A DNA stretch of 64,000 nt, from positions 3,472,001 through 3,536,000 of the forward strand of contig NZ_AP024655.1 of the NCBI RefSeq assembly GCF_019977355.1, written 5' to 3'. Source of the stretch: Arthrobacter sp. NicSoilB8. GTDB taxonomy: Bacteria; Actinomycetota; Actinomycetes; Actinomycetales; Micrococcaceae. A program made the position numbers and the translations under genes. How positions within the stretch are numbered: the stretch's first letter is position 1; each line of letters starts with the position of its first letter. Below the pieces are notes generated by a model. It was given only the letters and a program-made list of their open reading frames with translations. It was not told the DNA's origin and ran no database searches. Positions 28,791 to 37,545 of this stretch are shown piece by piece.

Positions 28791-30067
28791 GGCGCTGCCT
28801 GACCGGCCGCCGGGCCCGCCGAATCCGCGGCGGCGGGTGCTGCCGCCGGATGGGGATCGTGCCCGGTCCCGACCGTGGTGTCGGCGCCGGCGATCGTGGG
28901 CTTTTCGCCGCGGAAGTTCGCGCAGCAGCCAGGCCGGCAGACGTCGTACCAGGGGCCGAGCCCGGTCAGGTGCGGCCGGTCGGCGATGTTGTTCGCCGCG
29001 GTCCGCTCGCAGATCAGGTCCACGATTCCGGAAACGAACTTGCGGTGCGTTCCCGGCGTCGGGACGCGGGTGGCCGTCAGGCCGAGCTTGCCGCAGGTTT
29101 CCAGCGCCTCGGTGTCAAGGTCCCAGACGACTTCCATGTGGTCGCTGACGAAGCCCAGGGGCACAATCACGACGCCCTTGACGCCCTGGCCGGCGAGGTC
29201 CTCGATGGCGTCGTTGATGTCGGGTTCGAGCCACGGCACATGCGGAGCCCCGGACCGGGACTGGTAAACAAGGGACCACGGGGCGGTCAGCCCGGACTCG
29301 GCTTCAACCCGGCGGATGACCTCGGTGCCGGTGGCCAGGTGCTGGGCCACGTAGGCGGAGTCTTCGTCGAAGTGGCGGGGCTCGCCCTCGGAACGGCCGG
29401 CGGCCTCGGCGTCACGGGTGGGGATGGAGTGGGTGGCGAACAGGATGTGCACCGGGGCGTCGGGAGTGCCGGCCGCGGCGAGCCGGGCGCGGACGTCGGC
29501 CAGGCCGGCGGCGGTGCCCTCGATGAAAGGCTCGACAAAACCCGGGTGGTCAAAGTACTGGCGCACCTTGTCCACCTCGAGTTTTCCGTCCAGCCCGGTG
29601 TCGGTCAGGGCGATGCCGATGTCCTCGCGGTACTGGCGGCAGCTGGAGTAACAGGAGTAAGCGCTCGTGGTGACCATAAGGACCTTGCGGTGCCCGGCGT
29701 CGTACATGTCCTGGAGCGTCTGCGGGATGTAGGGGTTCCAGTTGCGGTTGCCCCAGAAGACCGGCAGATCGATGCCCCGGGCGGCGAGCTCGGTCTCCAT
29801 GGCGGCCTTGAGCGCGCGGTTCTGGGCGTTGATGGGGCTGATGCCGCCGTTGGCGCGGTAGTGGTGCGAAACCTCTTCGAGCCGTTCATCCGGGATGCCG
29901 CGGCCCCGGGTGACGTTGCGGAGGAACGGGATGACGTCCTCCTGGCCTTCCGGGCCGCCGAAGGAGGCAAGGAGGACGGCGTCGTAGTCCTTGGGAGCCA
30001 TCCTGCCGGCCTCGGTGACGGGGTTCACGGCGGTAACGGTGGCTGTCTGCGGATCAAGCGGGCTCAT
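28787..30067 (-). CDS. hemH: Coproporphyrin III ferrochelatase
   Basis: A 426-residue ferrochelatase (CpfC/HemH) which in actinobacteria inserts iron into coproporphyrin III before decarboxylation by HemQ. Seen: AVLLASFGGPEGQEDVIPFL, FWGNRNWNPYIPQTL, the metal-site region LFATHSIPTRDA, and VIVPLGFVSDHMEVVWDLD with its conserved Glu. The C-terminal cysteines in VCRPGCCANFR match the [2Fe-2S] ligands reported for actinobacterial ferrochelatases. A 35-residue Ala/Pro-rich tail follows. The ATG at 30067 overlaps the hemQ stop (ATGA); the longer upstream reading frame lies inside hemQ and is not used. Confidence 0.96.
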   Translation of the reverse strand: MSPLDPQTATVTAVNPVTEAGRMAPKDYDAVLLASFGGPEGQEDVIPFLRNVTRGRGIPDERLEEVSHHYRANGGISPINAQNRALKAAMETELAARGIDLPVFWGNRNWNPYIPQTLQDMYDAGHRKVLMVTTSAYSCYSSCRQYREDIGIALTDTGLDGKLEVDKVRQYFDHPGFVEPFIEGTAAGLADVRARLAAAGTPDAPVHILFATHSIPTRDAEAAGRSEGEPRHFDEDSAYVAQHLATGTEVIRRVEAESGLTAPWSLVYQSRSGAPHVPWLEPDINDAIEDLAGQGVKGVVIVPLGFVSDHMEVVWDLDTEALETCGKLGLTATRVPTPGTHRKFVSGIVDLICERTAANNIADRPHLTGLGPWYDVCRPGCCANFRGEKPTIAGADTTVGTGHDPHPAAAPAAADSAGPAAGQAAP

Positions 30068-30810
30068 GCAAGGACCTCGGCGATCTCTGCGGCGCTGACG
30101 CGTCGGCCGGTGTAGAAGGGGATTTCCTCGCGGACGTGGTGGCGCGCCTCGGTGGCGCGCAGGTGCCGCATCAGGTCCACGAGGTCCACGAGTTCGGGCG
30201 CTTCCAGGCCGAGGATCCATTCCCAGTCGCCCAGGGCGAAGGAGGAGACGGTGTTGGAGATGACCTGCGGGAAGTCGCGGCCCAGCAGGCCGTGGTCGCG
30301 GAGCATCGCGCCGCGTTCGGCGTCCGGCAGGAGGTACCACTCGTAGGAGCGGACGAACGGGTAGACGCACAGCCATTCGGCCGGTTCCACGCCGCGGGAG
30401 AAGGCGGGCGTGTGGTTCTTGGCGAACTCCGCCTCGCGGTGGACGCCCATGGCGGACCAGGCGATCTCGGTACCGGCGAAGAGCTTGCTGCGCCGGATGT
30501 CCCGGACCGCCCGCTGCAGGTCCTCGGCCTTCGGCCCGTGGAGCCAGACCATGATGTCCGCGTCGGCGCGCATGGCGGAAACATCGTAGCTGCCGCGGTG
30601 GACCACGCCGGCCTCGGCGAGACGTTTCAGCAGCGACTCGAAGTCCTCGGCCGCGTCCTCGCCGCGGAGGACGTCTGCGGACCGTTTGAAAACGGTCCAG
30701 AGGGTGAAGAACTGCTCGGTTGAATTGTCGGGCGCCGATGCCCCGGCGACTGATTCTCCGGGGACTGACATTCCGGTTTTAGTGACAGATTCGGCAGAAG
30801 TGTGGCTCAT
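30064..30810 (-). CDS. hemQ: Coproheme decarboxylase HemQ (ChdC)
   Basis: A 248-residue chlorite-dismutase-fold enzyme that makes heme b from coproheme using peroxide. The segment VYPFVRSYEWYLLP contains the catalytic Tyr of the YPFxxSYEWY motif. GVVHRGSYDVSAMRADADIM is the usual N-half. Its presence shows that the organism uses the coproporphyrin-dependent route. First gene of the operon hemQ-H-C-D-B-LLM-L. CAGACT seven bases before the ATG is a possible leaderless -10; AGGAGG is present but 13 bases away, too far for good initiation. Confidence 0.97.
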   Translation of the reverse strand: MSHTSAESVTKTGMSVPGESVAGASAPDNSTEQFFTLWTVFKRSADVLRGEDAAEDFESLLKRLAEAGVVHRGSYDVSAMRADADIMVWLHGPKAEDLQRAVRDIRRSKLFAGTEIAWSAMGVHREAEFAKNHTPAFSRGVEPAEWLCVYPFVRSYEWYLLPDAERGAMLRDHGLLGRDFPQVISNTVSSFALGDWEWILGLEAPELVDLVDLMRHLRATEARHHVREEIPFYTGRRVSAAEIAEVLA

Positions 30811-30849
30811 GCATACCAGTCTGCCTCCTCTCCTCAGCTAAGTCGAAAA

Positions 30850-30880
30850 AAAGCACTTCTACAACGCGTAGAAGTGCTTT
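30850..30880 (-). terminator. Hairpin terminator downstream of the Pro/Ser-rich secreted protein gene
   Basis: The 13-bp arms AAAGCACTTCTAC (30850-30862) and GTAGAAGTGCTTT (30868-30880) enclose a 5-base loop. On the minus strand the stem runs into TTTTTT. It separates the upstream gene from hemQ. Confidence 0.85.
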
Positions 30881-30949
30881 ATTTCACATGCCGCGGCAAA
30901 ATCCGGCGGAGGGCGTGACCGCAGTGGCTTTGCCGGACCGCCGGCGGCC

Positions 30950-31774
30950 TCAGCTCCGGCGCATCCTGACGACGGCGACGCCGGCGCCGAGGGACAGCGC
31001 CACCAGGCAGATACCCCAGCCGATGAGCGGTGACGGCCCGGCGGGTTCCACCTCCGACGTGGCCTGCAGGGATGTGCTTCCGGAATGGCCCTTGGCCGCG
31101 GCCGGCGCCGTTGCCGAGCCGGCCTTGTTTGAGCCTGCCAAGGAAGGCCGCGCCGTGGCAGAGTTCGACGGCGATGCTTGCGTCCCGGTGCCGCTTCCGG
31201 CCGGTGCTGATCCGGACTGGGGCCCGGCGGCCGTGCCGGCGGCCGGCGCTGATCCGGCGGCCGCGCCCGCGTCAGGCGCTCCCGGCGCAGGCGTGGCGGG
31301 CGGCGTGCCCGGGACCGACGGAGCGGAAGGCTGCGGAGCAGTAGCTGACGGGGTACCAGAGGGCGGGGTGCTGGCGCGCGGGGCCGTGGGCTCGGGGCTG
31401 CTGGGGTCGCCGGGTTCCGGGGTGCCAGGCTCCGGGGTGGCGGACTCGGGGTCCGTCGGCTCCGGGCTGCTGGTGCGCGACGGCGGCTGCGACGGGGTGG
31501 ACTCATCCGAGCCGGCGGACGGCGAGGGGCTCTGCGTCGGCGCGGAGCCCAGCAGGCTGTCCAGCACATCATCCAGGCCGAGGGTCAGCGAGCCCTGAGC
31601 CGACGGCGGAGTGGACGCTGCCGCGGAAAGCCCCGTGGCGGCGTGGGAAGCGGGAACCCCCGCGGTGACCGCCAGTACCACTCCGAGCGCCGCCGCTGCT
31701 GCGCCGCGCCGCAGTCCCCCATGGCGCCCGGTCTTCGTTGTTGACACGTTGGACCTGAAAATAACCATGGTCAT
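30950..31774 (-). CDS. Secreted Pro/Ser/Ala-rich protein with C-terminal membrane anchor
   Basis: A 274-residue protein of unknown function. An N-terminal signal peptide (AAAAALGVVLAVTAGVPASHA, ~residues 24-45) is followed by ~185 residues of Pro/Ser/Thr/Ala-rich, probably wall-spanning sequence. A hydrophobic segment (PLIGWGICLVALSLGAGVAV) and the basic end RMRRS close it. This resembles a sortase substrate's tail, but there is no LPxTG, so it is more likely a plain membrane-anchored stalk. Two ATGs are possible (31774 or 31768). TAGGCT at 31777-31782 fits a leaderless start better at 31768. It lies between hemG and hemQ on the same strand but ends at its own terminator. Confidence 0.75.
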   Translation of the reverse strand: MTMVIFRSNVSTTKTGRHGGLRRGAAAAALGVVLAVTAGVPASHAATGLSAAASTPPSAQGSLTLGLDDVLDSLLGSAPTQSPSPSAGSDESTPSQPPSRTSSPEPTDPESATPEPGTPEPGDPSSPEPTAPRASTPPSGTPSATAPQPSAPSVPGTPPATPAPGAPDAGAAAGSAPAAGTAAGPQSGSAPAGSGTGTQASPSNSATARPSLAGSNKAGSATAPAAAKGHSGSTSLQATSEVEPAGPSPLIGWGICLVALSLGAGVAVVRMRRS

Positions 31775-32174
31775 CGAGCCTAGCCGGAATCGATCGGGAG
31801 GAAAAACCGGCTAAAAACCGCGGATTACCGGAAAGTAACCCAAGGGGTCGGAGAGATGCGGGGTGCATCTGGGACCGCTGTGATTCCTGTGGCTCACGGG
31901 GTCCAACCGGCCCGGAATACCGGACTTCGAACTGGCAATCTTCACGGCGTTTGGCCGTCGGCAGGACCATCCGGGACGGAACCGCGGGCCACCTCTGAGT
32001 GCGGAAGCTCACGCCCCCGAATCTGGGACAACCTGGGGCAACGCCGTCGGGGCAGCACTGTCGGGCAACGCCGTACGGGGCCGCACCGCCGTCGGGCAAC
32101 GCCGTACGGGAACGCGCCGCCGGGCGGAACCGCATAGGGCGGCAGCTCCGGGCAGCAGAGTCCCAGGCACACGC
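31775..32174. other. 400-bp intergenic region between hemG and the Pro/Ser-rich gene
   Basis: The region contains three copies of GGGCAACGCCGT at 32036, 32063 and 32094 and a TAGGCT -10-like element at 31777-31782 reading toward the Pro/Ser-rich gene. No believable ORF or RNA gene is seen. Confidence 0.4.
32036..32110. repeat. Short direct repeats downstream of hemG
   Basis: GGGCAACGCCGT occurs at 32036-32047, 32063-32074 and 32094-32105. The last two copies extend to an identical 20-mer, GTCGGGCAACGCCGTACGGG (32060-32079 and 32091-32110). Spacing is 27 and 31 bases. Confidence 0.75.
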
Positions 32175-33725
32175 TCAGGGCAGCAGGCTGCGGACCTGCC
32201 GCGGAGTGTCGGCCACGATCGCCGCGAGCCCGTTGCCGGACAGCCACCCGCCCACAACGGCGAGCGTGCCGTCCGCGGCACAAATGCTCCGGACGGCCTC
32301 GACACGCTGTTTATGGCCCAGCGAGGCAAACGGCAGCGCGCCGCCCCAGCGGACCACGTCCCAGCCGGCCACCTCCCCGGCACTGACGGGGACAGCGAGC
32401 AGGGCCGACGCATCGGCCAGCGCGGCGTTGAACAGTTCATCGTCCGAGCGCGGCGCGGCGGCACCCGGCCCGCGGGAATCCGGGCTTCCGCCGTGGGTTC
32501 CGCCGGGGGCAACGCCCCGACCGTAGGAGAGCCGGAGCACATGCCGGCCCGGTCCGGTCCGGTCCGCCAGCCACGCCCACTTGGCGGTGGCATGCGTCAG
32601 CGCCTTGGCCTGCACTCCCGGGCTCTGCGGCGCCACGAGCACGCCCGTGCCGCGGGGCGCCCGGTCCAGGGCCGGGAGGTCCACCACGAGGGTGACCAGG
32701 CTGACATCGGGTCCGGCATCGGGGCGGAGGGCGGCCAGCTCCGGCAGGACTTCCTCAAGCAGCCCGACGGCGGCCGGGCCCTCGACCGCGACCACGAGCA
32801 GACCGGCGTCGTAGGCGGCCTGGTCCGTGGTCACCCTCCAGCCGCCGGCCGTGCGGTGCACGGACCGGGCACGGGTGCCGCTGAGCAGCGTGACGCCGCG
32901 CTGCCGAAGATCGGCCAGCAGAGCGGCCACGAGCGTGTTCATCCCGCCGCGCAGGCCGGCGACGGCGGAGCCGGCTTTCTGAAGACCGCCAGACTGGACC
33001 TTCGCCGGTCCGGCCGCATCGGCAGTCGCGGTTATTCCGGCGGCAGCGGACGGCGCTCCCCTGCGCTGGGCCGCGACGGCGGCGGCGAGGGAACCGTGCT
33101 GGCGGATCCCGGCCCGCAGGCCGGGTGCCACCATGTCGACGTCGAGTACGGCGGGATCTGCGGAGTGGACTCCGCCGACTACGGGTGCCACGAGCCGGTC
33201 CAGCACGCGCCTGCCCATCCGCCGGCGGACCAGCGCTGAGACGCTCGTGGCCTCGGCGGCGGTGCCCAGCGAGGCTGGCAGCACGGCGTCGATCGAGGCA
33301 CGCAAGGAGCCAAGCAGGCCCAAGGAGCGGCGGACTTCCGGGTCCCACGGGCTGGCCGGGATGCCCAGCACGCCGGTCCTGGGCAATTCCCTCGGGCCGT
33401 CGGGCAGCTGGACCCAGGCGCCGCCGGGGTTGGGAACGACAATTTCATCGGCAATCCCGAGTTCGGCTGCGAGATCGGCCACCGCGGCGGTGCGGGTGGC
33501 GAAGGACTCCGCCCCGCTGTCCAGGGTCAGACCGGCCACGGCATGGCTGCCGACACAGCCGCCCCAGGCGTCCCCGGCCTCCAGGACGGTAGTGCGGACG
33601 CCGGCCCTGGCGAACTCCCGGGCCGCGAGCAGACCAGAAATCCCGCCCCCGACCACGACCGCGGTCCCGTCAAGGGAGGGTCCTGCCGTTCCTTCCGCGG
33701 ACGTTCCGGCGGCGCCTGCCTCCAT
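32175..33725 (-). CDS. hemG: Coproporphyrinogen III / protoporphyrinogen oxidase (HemY/CgoX type)
   Basis: A 516-residue FAD-dependent oxidase. The Rossmann FAD motif VVGGGISGLLAAREFARAG is at the N-terminus, followed by VLEAGDAWGGCVGS. The C-terminal FAD region is VVGGWLSGNGLAAIVADTP. With HemQ present the expected reaction is oxygen-dependent oxidation of coproporphyrinogen III to coproporphyrin III. An Ala/Gly insert around residues 225-240 lies in the middle of the protein. It starts five bases after the hemE stop, so the two genes form one unit. The symbol follows common actinobacterial use; hemY or cgoX are equivalent. Confidence 0.94.
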   Translation of the reverse strand: MEAGAAGTSAEGTAGPSLDGTAVVVGGGISGLLAAREFARAGVRTTVLEAGDAWGGCVGSHAVAGLTLDSGAESFATRTAAVADLAAELGIADEIVVPNPGGAWVQLPDGPRELPRTGVLGIPASPWDPEVRRSLGLLGSLRASIDAVLPASLGTAAEATSVSALVRRRMGRRVLDRLVAPVVGGVHSADPAVLDVDMVAPGLRAGIRQHGSLAAAVAAQRRGAPSAAAGITATADAAGPAKVQSGGLQKAGSAVAGLRGGMNTLVAALLADLRQRGVTLLSGTRARSVHRTAGGWRVTTDQAAYDAGLLVVAVEGPAAVGLLEEVLPELAALRPDAGPDVSLVTLVVDLPALDRAPRGTGVLVAPQSPGVQAKALTHATAKWAWLADRTGPGRHVLRLSYGRGVAPGGTHGGSPDSRGPGAAAPRSDDELFNAALADASALLAVPVSAGEVAGWDVVRWGGALPFASLGHKQRVEAVRSICAADGTLAVVGGWLSGNGLAAIVADTPRQVRSLLP

Positions 33726-33730
33726 GCCTT

Positions 33731-34888
33731 CTACTCCGGAGAGATGGAGTGGATGAGTTCGACGACGCGCGTCAGCACGGCGGGATCCGTCTCCGGGGGC
33801 ACGCCGTGGCCCAGGTTCAGGACGTGGCCCGGCGCCGCGGAGCCGGCCCTGATCACCTCGCGGACATGCGCTTCCAGGACCTCCCAGGGTGCGGAGAGGA
33901 GCGCGGGGTCGATGTTGCCCTGCAGCGGAACGGACCCGCCCAGGCGGCGGTTGGCCTCGTCCAGCGGCAGCCGGTAGTCGACCCCCACGACGTCGACGCC
34001 GACGTCGCGCATGGCGACGAGCAGTTCAGAGGTGCCGGTGCCGAAGTGGATCAACGGCGCCCCGAGGTGGCGGACATGGTCCAGGGCCCGGGACGACGCC
34101 GGCGCAACGAAGCGCTGGTAATCGGCCAGCCCGAGGGAGCCGGCCCAGGAGTCGAAAAGCTGCGCAGCCGAAGCGCCGGCTTCCAGCTGTGCCCGAAGGA
34201 ACATGCCGGAGGCGTCGGCGGCCCAGTTGGCCAGCGCCGTCCAGGTTTCCGGGTCGGCATGCATCATGGTGCGCGGACCGAGGTGGTCGCGGGAAGGCTT
34301 GCCTTCCACCATGTACGCGGCGAGCGTGAAAGGAGCGCCGGCGAAGCCGATCAGCGGAGTGCTGCCGAGCTCGGCCACAGTGAGCCGGACGGCTTCGCGG
34401 ATGGGTTCCAGGGCCTCCCAGGTCAGCTGCGGAAGGGCAGCAACGTCCTCGGCCGTGCGCACCGGCACGTCCAGGACAGGGCCCACGCCGGGCACGATGT
34501 CCACGCCGACGCCAGCCAGTTTGAGCGGGATGACGATGTCCGAGAAGAAGATGGCGGCATCGACGTCGTGTCGGCGGACCGGCTGCAGCGTGATCTCGGA
34601 AGCCAGCTCCGGGCGGAGGCACGAGTCGAGCATCCCGACGCCCTCGCGGACCTTGAGGTATTCCGGCAGCGAGCGGCCGGCCTGGCGCATGAACCAGACG
34701 GGACGGCGGGAGGGCGTGCCGCCGCGGTATGCGGTGATCAGCGGGGAGCCCGCGGTGCGGCCGTCCATCAGCGGGTGTCCGGCATCGAGGCCGCCGGCGG
34801 CACCATTTGCCGCCGCTTCGGCAGTTGCGCCGTTCCCGGACGTACTGAATGTTGTCGTGCCGGCACTTGCCGCAGCGCTTGGAGTCAT
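33731..34888 (-). CDS. hemE: Uroporphyrinogen decarboxylase
   Basis: A 385-residue enzyme that decarboxylates uroporphyrinogen III to coproporphyrinogen III. The signatures RPVWFMRQAGRSLPEYL, IFFSDIVIPLKLAG with the catalytic Asp, and GFAGAPFTLAAYMVEG are intact. The first ~40 residues are an Ala/Thr/Gly-rich extension absent from most homologues; an internal Met before DGRTAGSP is an alternative start. I kept the ATG at 34888 because CACAAT lies seven bases upstream in the usual leaderless position. Divergent from hemA. Confidence 0.95.
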   Translation of the reverse strand: MTPSAAASAGTTTFSTSGNGATAEAAANGAAGGLDAGHPLMDGRTAGSPLITAYRGGTPSRRPVWFMRQAGRSLPEYLKVREGVGMLDSCLRPELASEITLQPVRRHDVDAAIFFSDIVIPLKLAGVGVDIVPGVGPVLDVPVRTAEDVAALPQLTWEALEPIREAVRLTVAELGSTPLIGFAGAPFTLAAYMVEGKPSRDHLGPRTMMHADPETWTALANWAADASGMFLRAQLEAGASAAQLFDSWAGSLGLADYQRFVAPASSRALDHVRHLGAPLIHFGTGTSELLVAMRDVGVDVVGVDYRLPLDEANRRLGGSVPLQGNIDPALLSAPWEVLEAHVREVIRAGSAAPGHVLNLGHGVPPETDPAVLTRVVELIHSISPE

Positions 34889-35043
34889 GACTTCGATTGT
34901 GCCCAAATTTGCGCCTAAAAGATAACGACAGCCTGTCACGCGGGCCGTCACACTGGCCACGAGTGCTGCGCGGTGGCGGGAATCACACGCCGGGGTGCCG
35001 GACCCCACTCCGGAATAGTTGTTCTACACGGACACGAAAAAGC

Positions 35044-35049
35044 TATGAT
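35044..35049 (+). promoter_or_regulatory. Candidate -10 element of hemA
   Basis: TATGAT, nine bases before the GTG at 35059, predicts a leader of only two or three bases. TTGTTC at 35019-35024 is a possible -35 with a long 19-base spacer. Confidence 0.45.
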
Positions 35050-35058
35050 GGTCCTGCT

Positions 35059-36417
35059 GTGGTTCTTTTCTCATTGGTGGCTACACACGCCGACATCGAC
35101 CTCGAAACCGTTGCTCAGTTGAGCACCGGTGCTTCCGGGCTTGCCACATCCGCCCTCGCCGGATCGCCGGCCGTGGCGGGTGCCGTTGTCCTTGCCACCT
35201 GCAACCGCTTTGAAATCTACGGTGAAGCCCCGCATCCCGACGCAATCGGCGCGGCCCGCGCGGCCCTCATCACCCAGATCAGCGGCGCCAGCGGACTCAA
35301 CGACCAGCTGGTCTCCCGCGCCTTCAGCACCCGCACCGGCGCCGAGGTCAGCCAGCACCTCTTCGCGGTCAGCTCGGGCCTGGACTCCGCCGTCGTCGGC
35401 GAACGCGAAATTGCCGGCCAGGTCCGCCGCGCCCTGATCACCGCCCAGCACGAGGGCACCGCGAGCTCCGGCCTGGTCCGGCTGTTCCAAGCAGCGTCAA
35501 AGACCGCCAAGGACGTCGGCGCGCAGACCGCGCTTGGTTCGCGCGGCCTCTCGATCGTCTCCGTGGCGCTGGATCTTGCCACGGACTTATCGGAGAACCC
35601 GGACTGGTCGGCCAAGAAGGCGGTCGTCTTTGGGACCGGCGCCTATGCCGGGGCCACCATGTCGCTGCTGCGTGAACGCGGCTGCACCGATGTCAGCGTC
35701 TATTCCTCCTCGGGCCGCGCGCCCGGTTTCGTCGCCACCCGCGGCGGCACCGCCCTGGATGAGGGCAGCCTCGCCGACGCCGTCGCCGCTGCCGACGTCA
35801 TGATCGGCTGCAGCGGCTCCGACAGCCGGGTCGAAGCGGACGATCTGGGCCGGATCCGGGCTAACTCGTCGCAGCCGCTCATCGCGATCGACCTGGCCCT
35901 GACCCACGACTTCGACCCCGCAGTGGGCGACCTCGACGGCGTCGAACTCCTCACGCTCGAATCGGTCCGGCTCGCCGCACCCCAGGAACAGGCCGAATCA
36001 CTGGCCCAGGCCAGCAGCATTGTGTCCGGTGCGGCCAGCGCCTTCGAGCAGGAGCGCGAGGCCCGCTCAGTGGACTCGGCGATTGTCGCCCTGCGCCGTC
36101 ACACGATGAATGTCCTGGACGCCGAAATGGAAAAAGTCCGGGCCCGGCACGGCTGCACTGCGGCCGCCGAGGAAGTCGAATTCGCCCTGCGCCGCATGGT
36201 GAAACAATTGCTGCATGTCCCCACCGTCCGGGCCCGCGAGCTGGCCGCCAACGGACAGCAGGATGTCTACGTCGCGGGCCTCGAGGCGCTGTACGGCATC
36301 ACAGTGGAGCCCTCCCCCGCCGCTGCCGGTGTTCGGGCCTCCGAAGCGGAGTGCCCCGTGGAGCACGCCGGCGGGGACAGCAGCCCCGCCGCCGGCGATA
36401 TCCGCGAAACCGCGTAG
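35059..36417 (+). CDS. hemA: Glutamyl-tRNA reductase
   Basis: A 452-residue NADPH-dependent enzyme that reduces glutamyl-tRNA to glutamate-1-semialdehyde, the committed step of heme synthesis. The catalytic Cys is in [13 protein letters not shown]. Other motifs are [36 protein letters not shown] and the NADPH-binding [13 protein letters not shown]. The frame is open further upstream, but the family N-terminus ([16 protein letters not shown]) begins at the GTG at 35059. Divergent from hemE, so the two can be co-regulated from the 170-bp gap. Confidence 0.96.
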   Translation: MVLFSLVATHADIDLETVAQLSTGASGLATSALAGSPAVAGAVVLATCNRFEIYGEAPHPDAIGAARAALITQISGASGLNDQLVSRAFSTRTGAEVSQHLFAVSSGLDSAVVGEREIAGQVRRALITAQHEGTASSGLVRLFQAASKTAKDVGAQTALGSRGLSIVSVALDLATDLSENPDWSAKKAVVFGTGAYAGATMSLLRERGCTDVSVYSSSGRAPGFVATRGGTALDEGSLADAVAAADVMIGCSGSDSRVEADDLGRIRANSSQPLIAIDLALTHDFDPAVGDLDGVELLTLESVRLAAPQEQAESLAQASSIVSGAASAFEQEREARSVDSAIVALRRHTMNVLDAEMEKVRARHGCTAAAEEVEFALRRMVKQLLHVPTVRARELAANGQQDVYVAGLEALYGITVEPSPAAAGVRASEAECPVEHAGGDSSPAAGDIRETA

Positions 36418-36447
36418 CTAACCGGCACTATCCGTAACCCTCCCGGC

Positions 36448-37470
36448 CTAGCCGGGAAAAGCGTTGATCCCGGTCATTTCGGCCGACACCTGCCACAGCC
36501 GTGCGGCAGCCTCCCGGTCCACAGCGTGGGCGTCCACGCCCCTGATCCTCGCGTCGGGTGAGCCTGGCGCCGTGAGTTCGGCGATCTCGCAGTCCTCACA
36601 GTAGACGCCGCCCATACCGTCGAGCGCCGGCGCCGTCGCGGCCCAGACCGAGGTGGCCGCACCCTGCGCCGGTGTCTTGAACCGGGAGTCGACGGTGCCG
36701 TGCTCGTCCATCCAGCCCGCAGCAATCATTTCCTCCCGTGGCAGGTGCCGCTGCAGTTCCGTCATGATGCCGCCGGGATGCACGGCGAAGGCGCGCACGC
36801 CGAAGTTCCGGCCCAGGGCGTCGAGCTGGACGGCGAAGAGTGCGTTGGCCGTCTTGGCCTGGCCGTACGCCCGCCACTTGTCGTAGCCGGAGTCGAAATT
36901 GATGTCATCGAAGCGGATCCCGGACAGCTTGTGTCCGGTGGAGGACAACGAGACCACGCGGGCCTTCCCCGCCGCGGCCAGCGCCGGCCACAGCAGGTTG
37001 GTGAGGGCGAAGTGGCCCAGGTGGTTCGTGGCGAACTGCGCTTCCCAGCCCGGACCCACCCTCTGCTCCGGACTAGCCATGATGGCGGCGTTGTTGATGA
37101 GGATATCCAGGCTGCGGGGCGTGCCGGGAGCCGCGCCGGCCAGGAAGCCCGCGGCGAACTCCTTCACGCTGTCCTGGTCCGCCAGATCCAGCCCGGCCAC
37201 GCTGACGTCGCCGCCGCGGGTTCCCGGCGTCAGCCCGGCCGCGGCGAGGACTTCGCGGGCGTGCTCCGGCCGCCGGGCCGGCACCACCACCGCGGCACCG
37301 GCGGATGTCAGGGCCCGTACGGTCTCCAGGCCCAGCCCCGAGTAGCCGCCCGTGACGATCGCGGTCCTGCCGGACAAGTCGATGCCCGCAATGACCTCCG
37401 CGGCCGTCGAATCCCGGCCGAAGCCGGAGCCAATCTTCCGCTGGGGTGTCAGGGTGTTTTCCTCGCTCAT
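36448..37470 (-). CDS. Short-chain dehydrogenase/reductase (retinol-dehydrogenase-like)
   Basis: A 340-residue SDR. The NAD(P)-binding motif is TAIVTGGYSGLGLETVRAL (TGxxxGxG), ILINNAAIM is the NNAG-equivalent, and the active site is VSLSSTGHK ... YDKWRAYGQAKTANALF (Ser, Tyr, Lys in YxxxK form, YGQAK). The start at 37470 is favoured over 37497 because GAAAGG precedes it. It belongs to the WW-oxidoreductase/retinol-dehydrogenase-like group with a longer N-terminus, whose substrates are mostly unknown. It converges on hemA across 30 bp; the moeZ gene is upstream on the same strand 75 bp away. Confidence 0.9.
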   Translation of the reverse strand: MSEENTLTPQRKIGSGFGRDSTAAEVIAGIDLSGRTAIVTGGYSGLGLETVRALTSAGAAVVVPARRPEHAREVLAAAGLTPGTRGGDVSVAGLDLADQDSVKEFAAGFLAGAAPGTPRSLDILINNAAIMASPEQRVGPGWEAQFATNHLGHFALTNLLWPALAAAGKARVVSLSSTGHKLSGIRFDDINFDSGYDKWRAYGQAKTANALFAVQLDALGRNFGVRAFAVHPGGIMTELQRHLPREEMIAAGWMDEHGTVDSRFKTPAQGAATSVWAATAPALDGMGGVYCEDCEIAELTAPGSPDARIRGVDAHAVDREAAARLWQVSAEMTGINAFPG

Positions 37471-37545
37471 GACCAAGCCTTTCGCTGGAGACGCCATGGG
37501 GACGGATATTTCCTTCGGAGCCGGGATGTGAACGGCCGGCCGGCT

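Noticed and set aside
30950..31774. Sortase-anchored LPxTG protein
   Set aside because: The tail has a hydrophobic helix and basic end, but no LPxTG or close variant before it.
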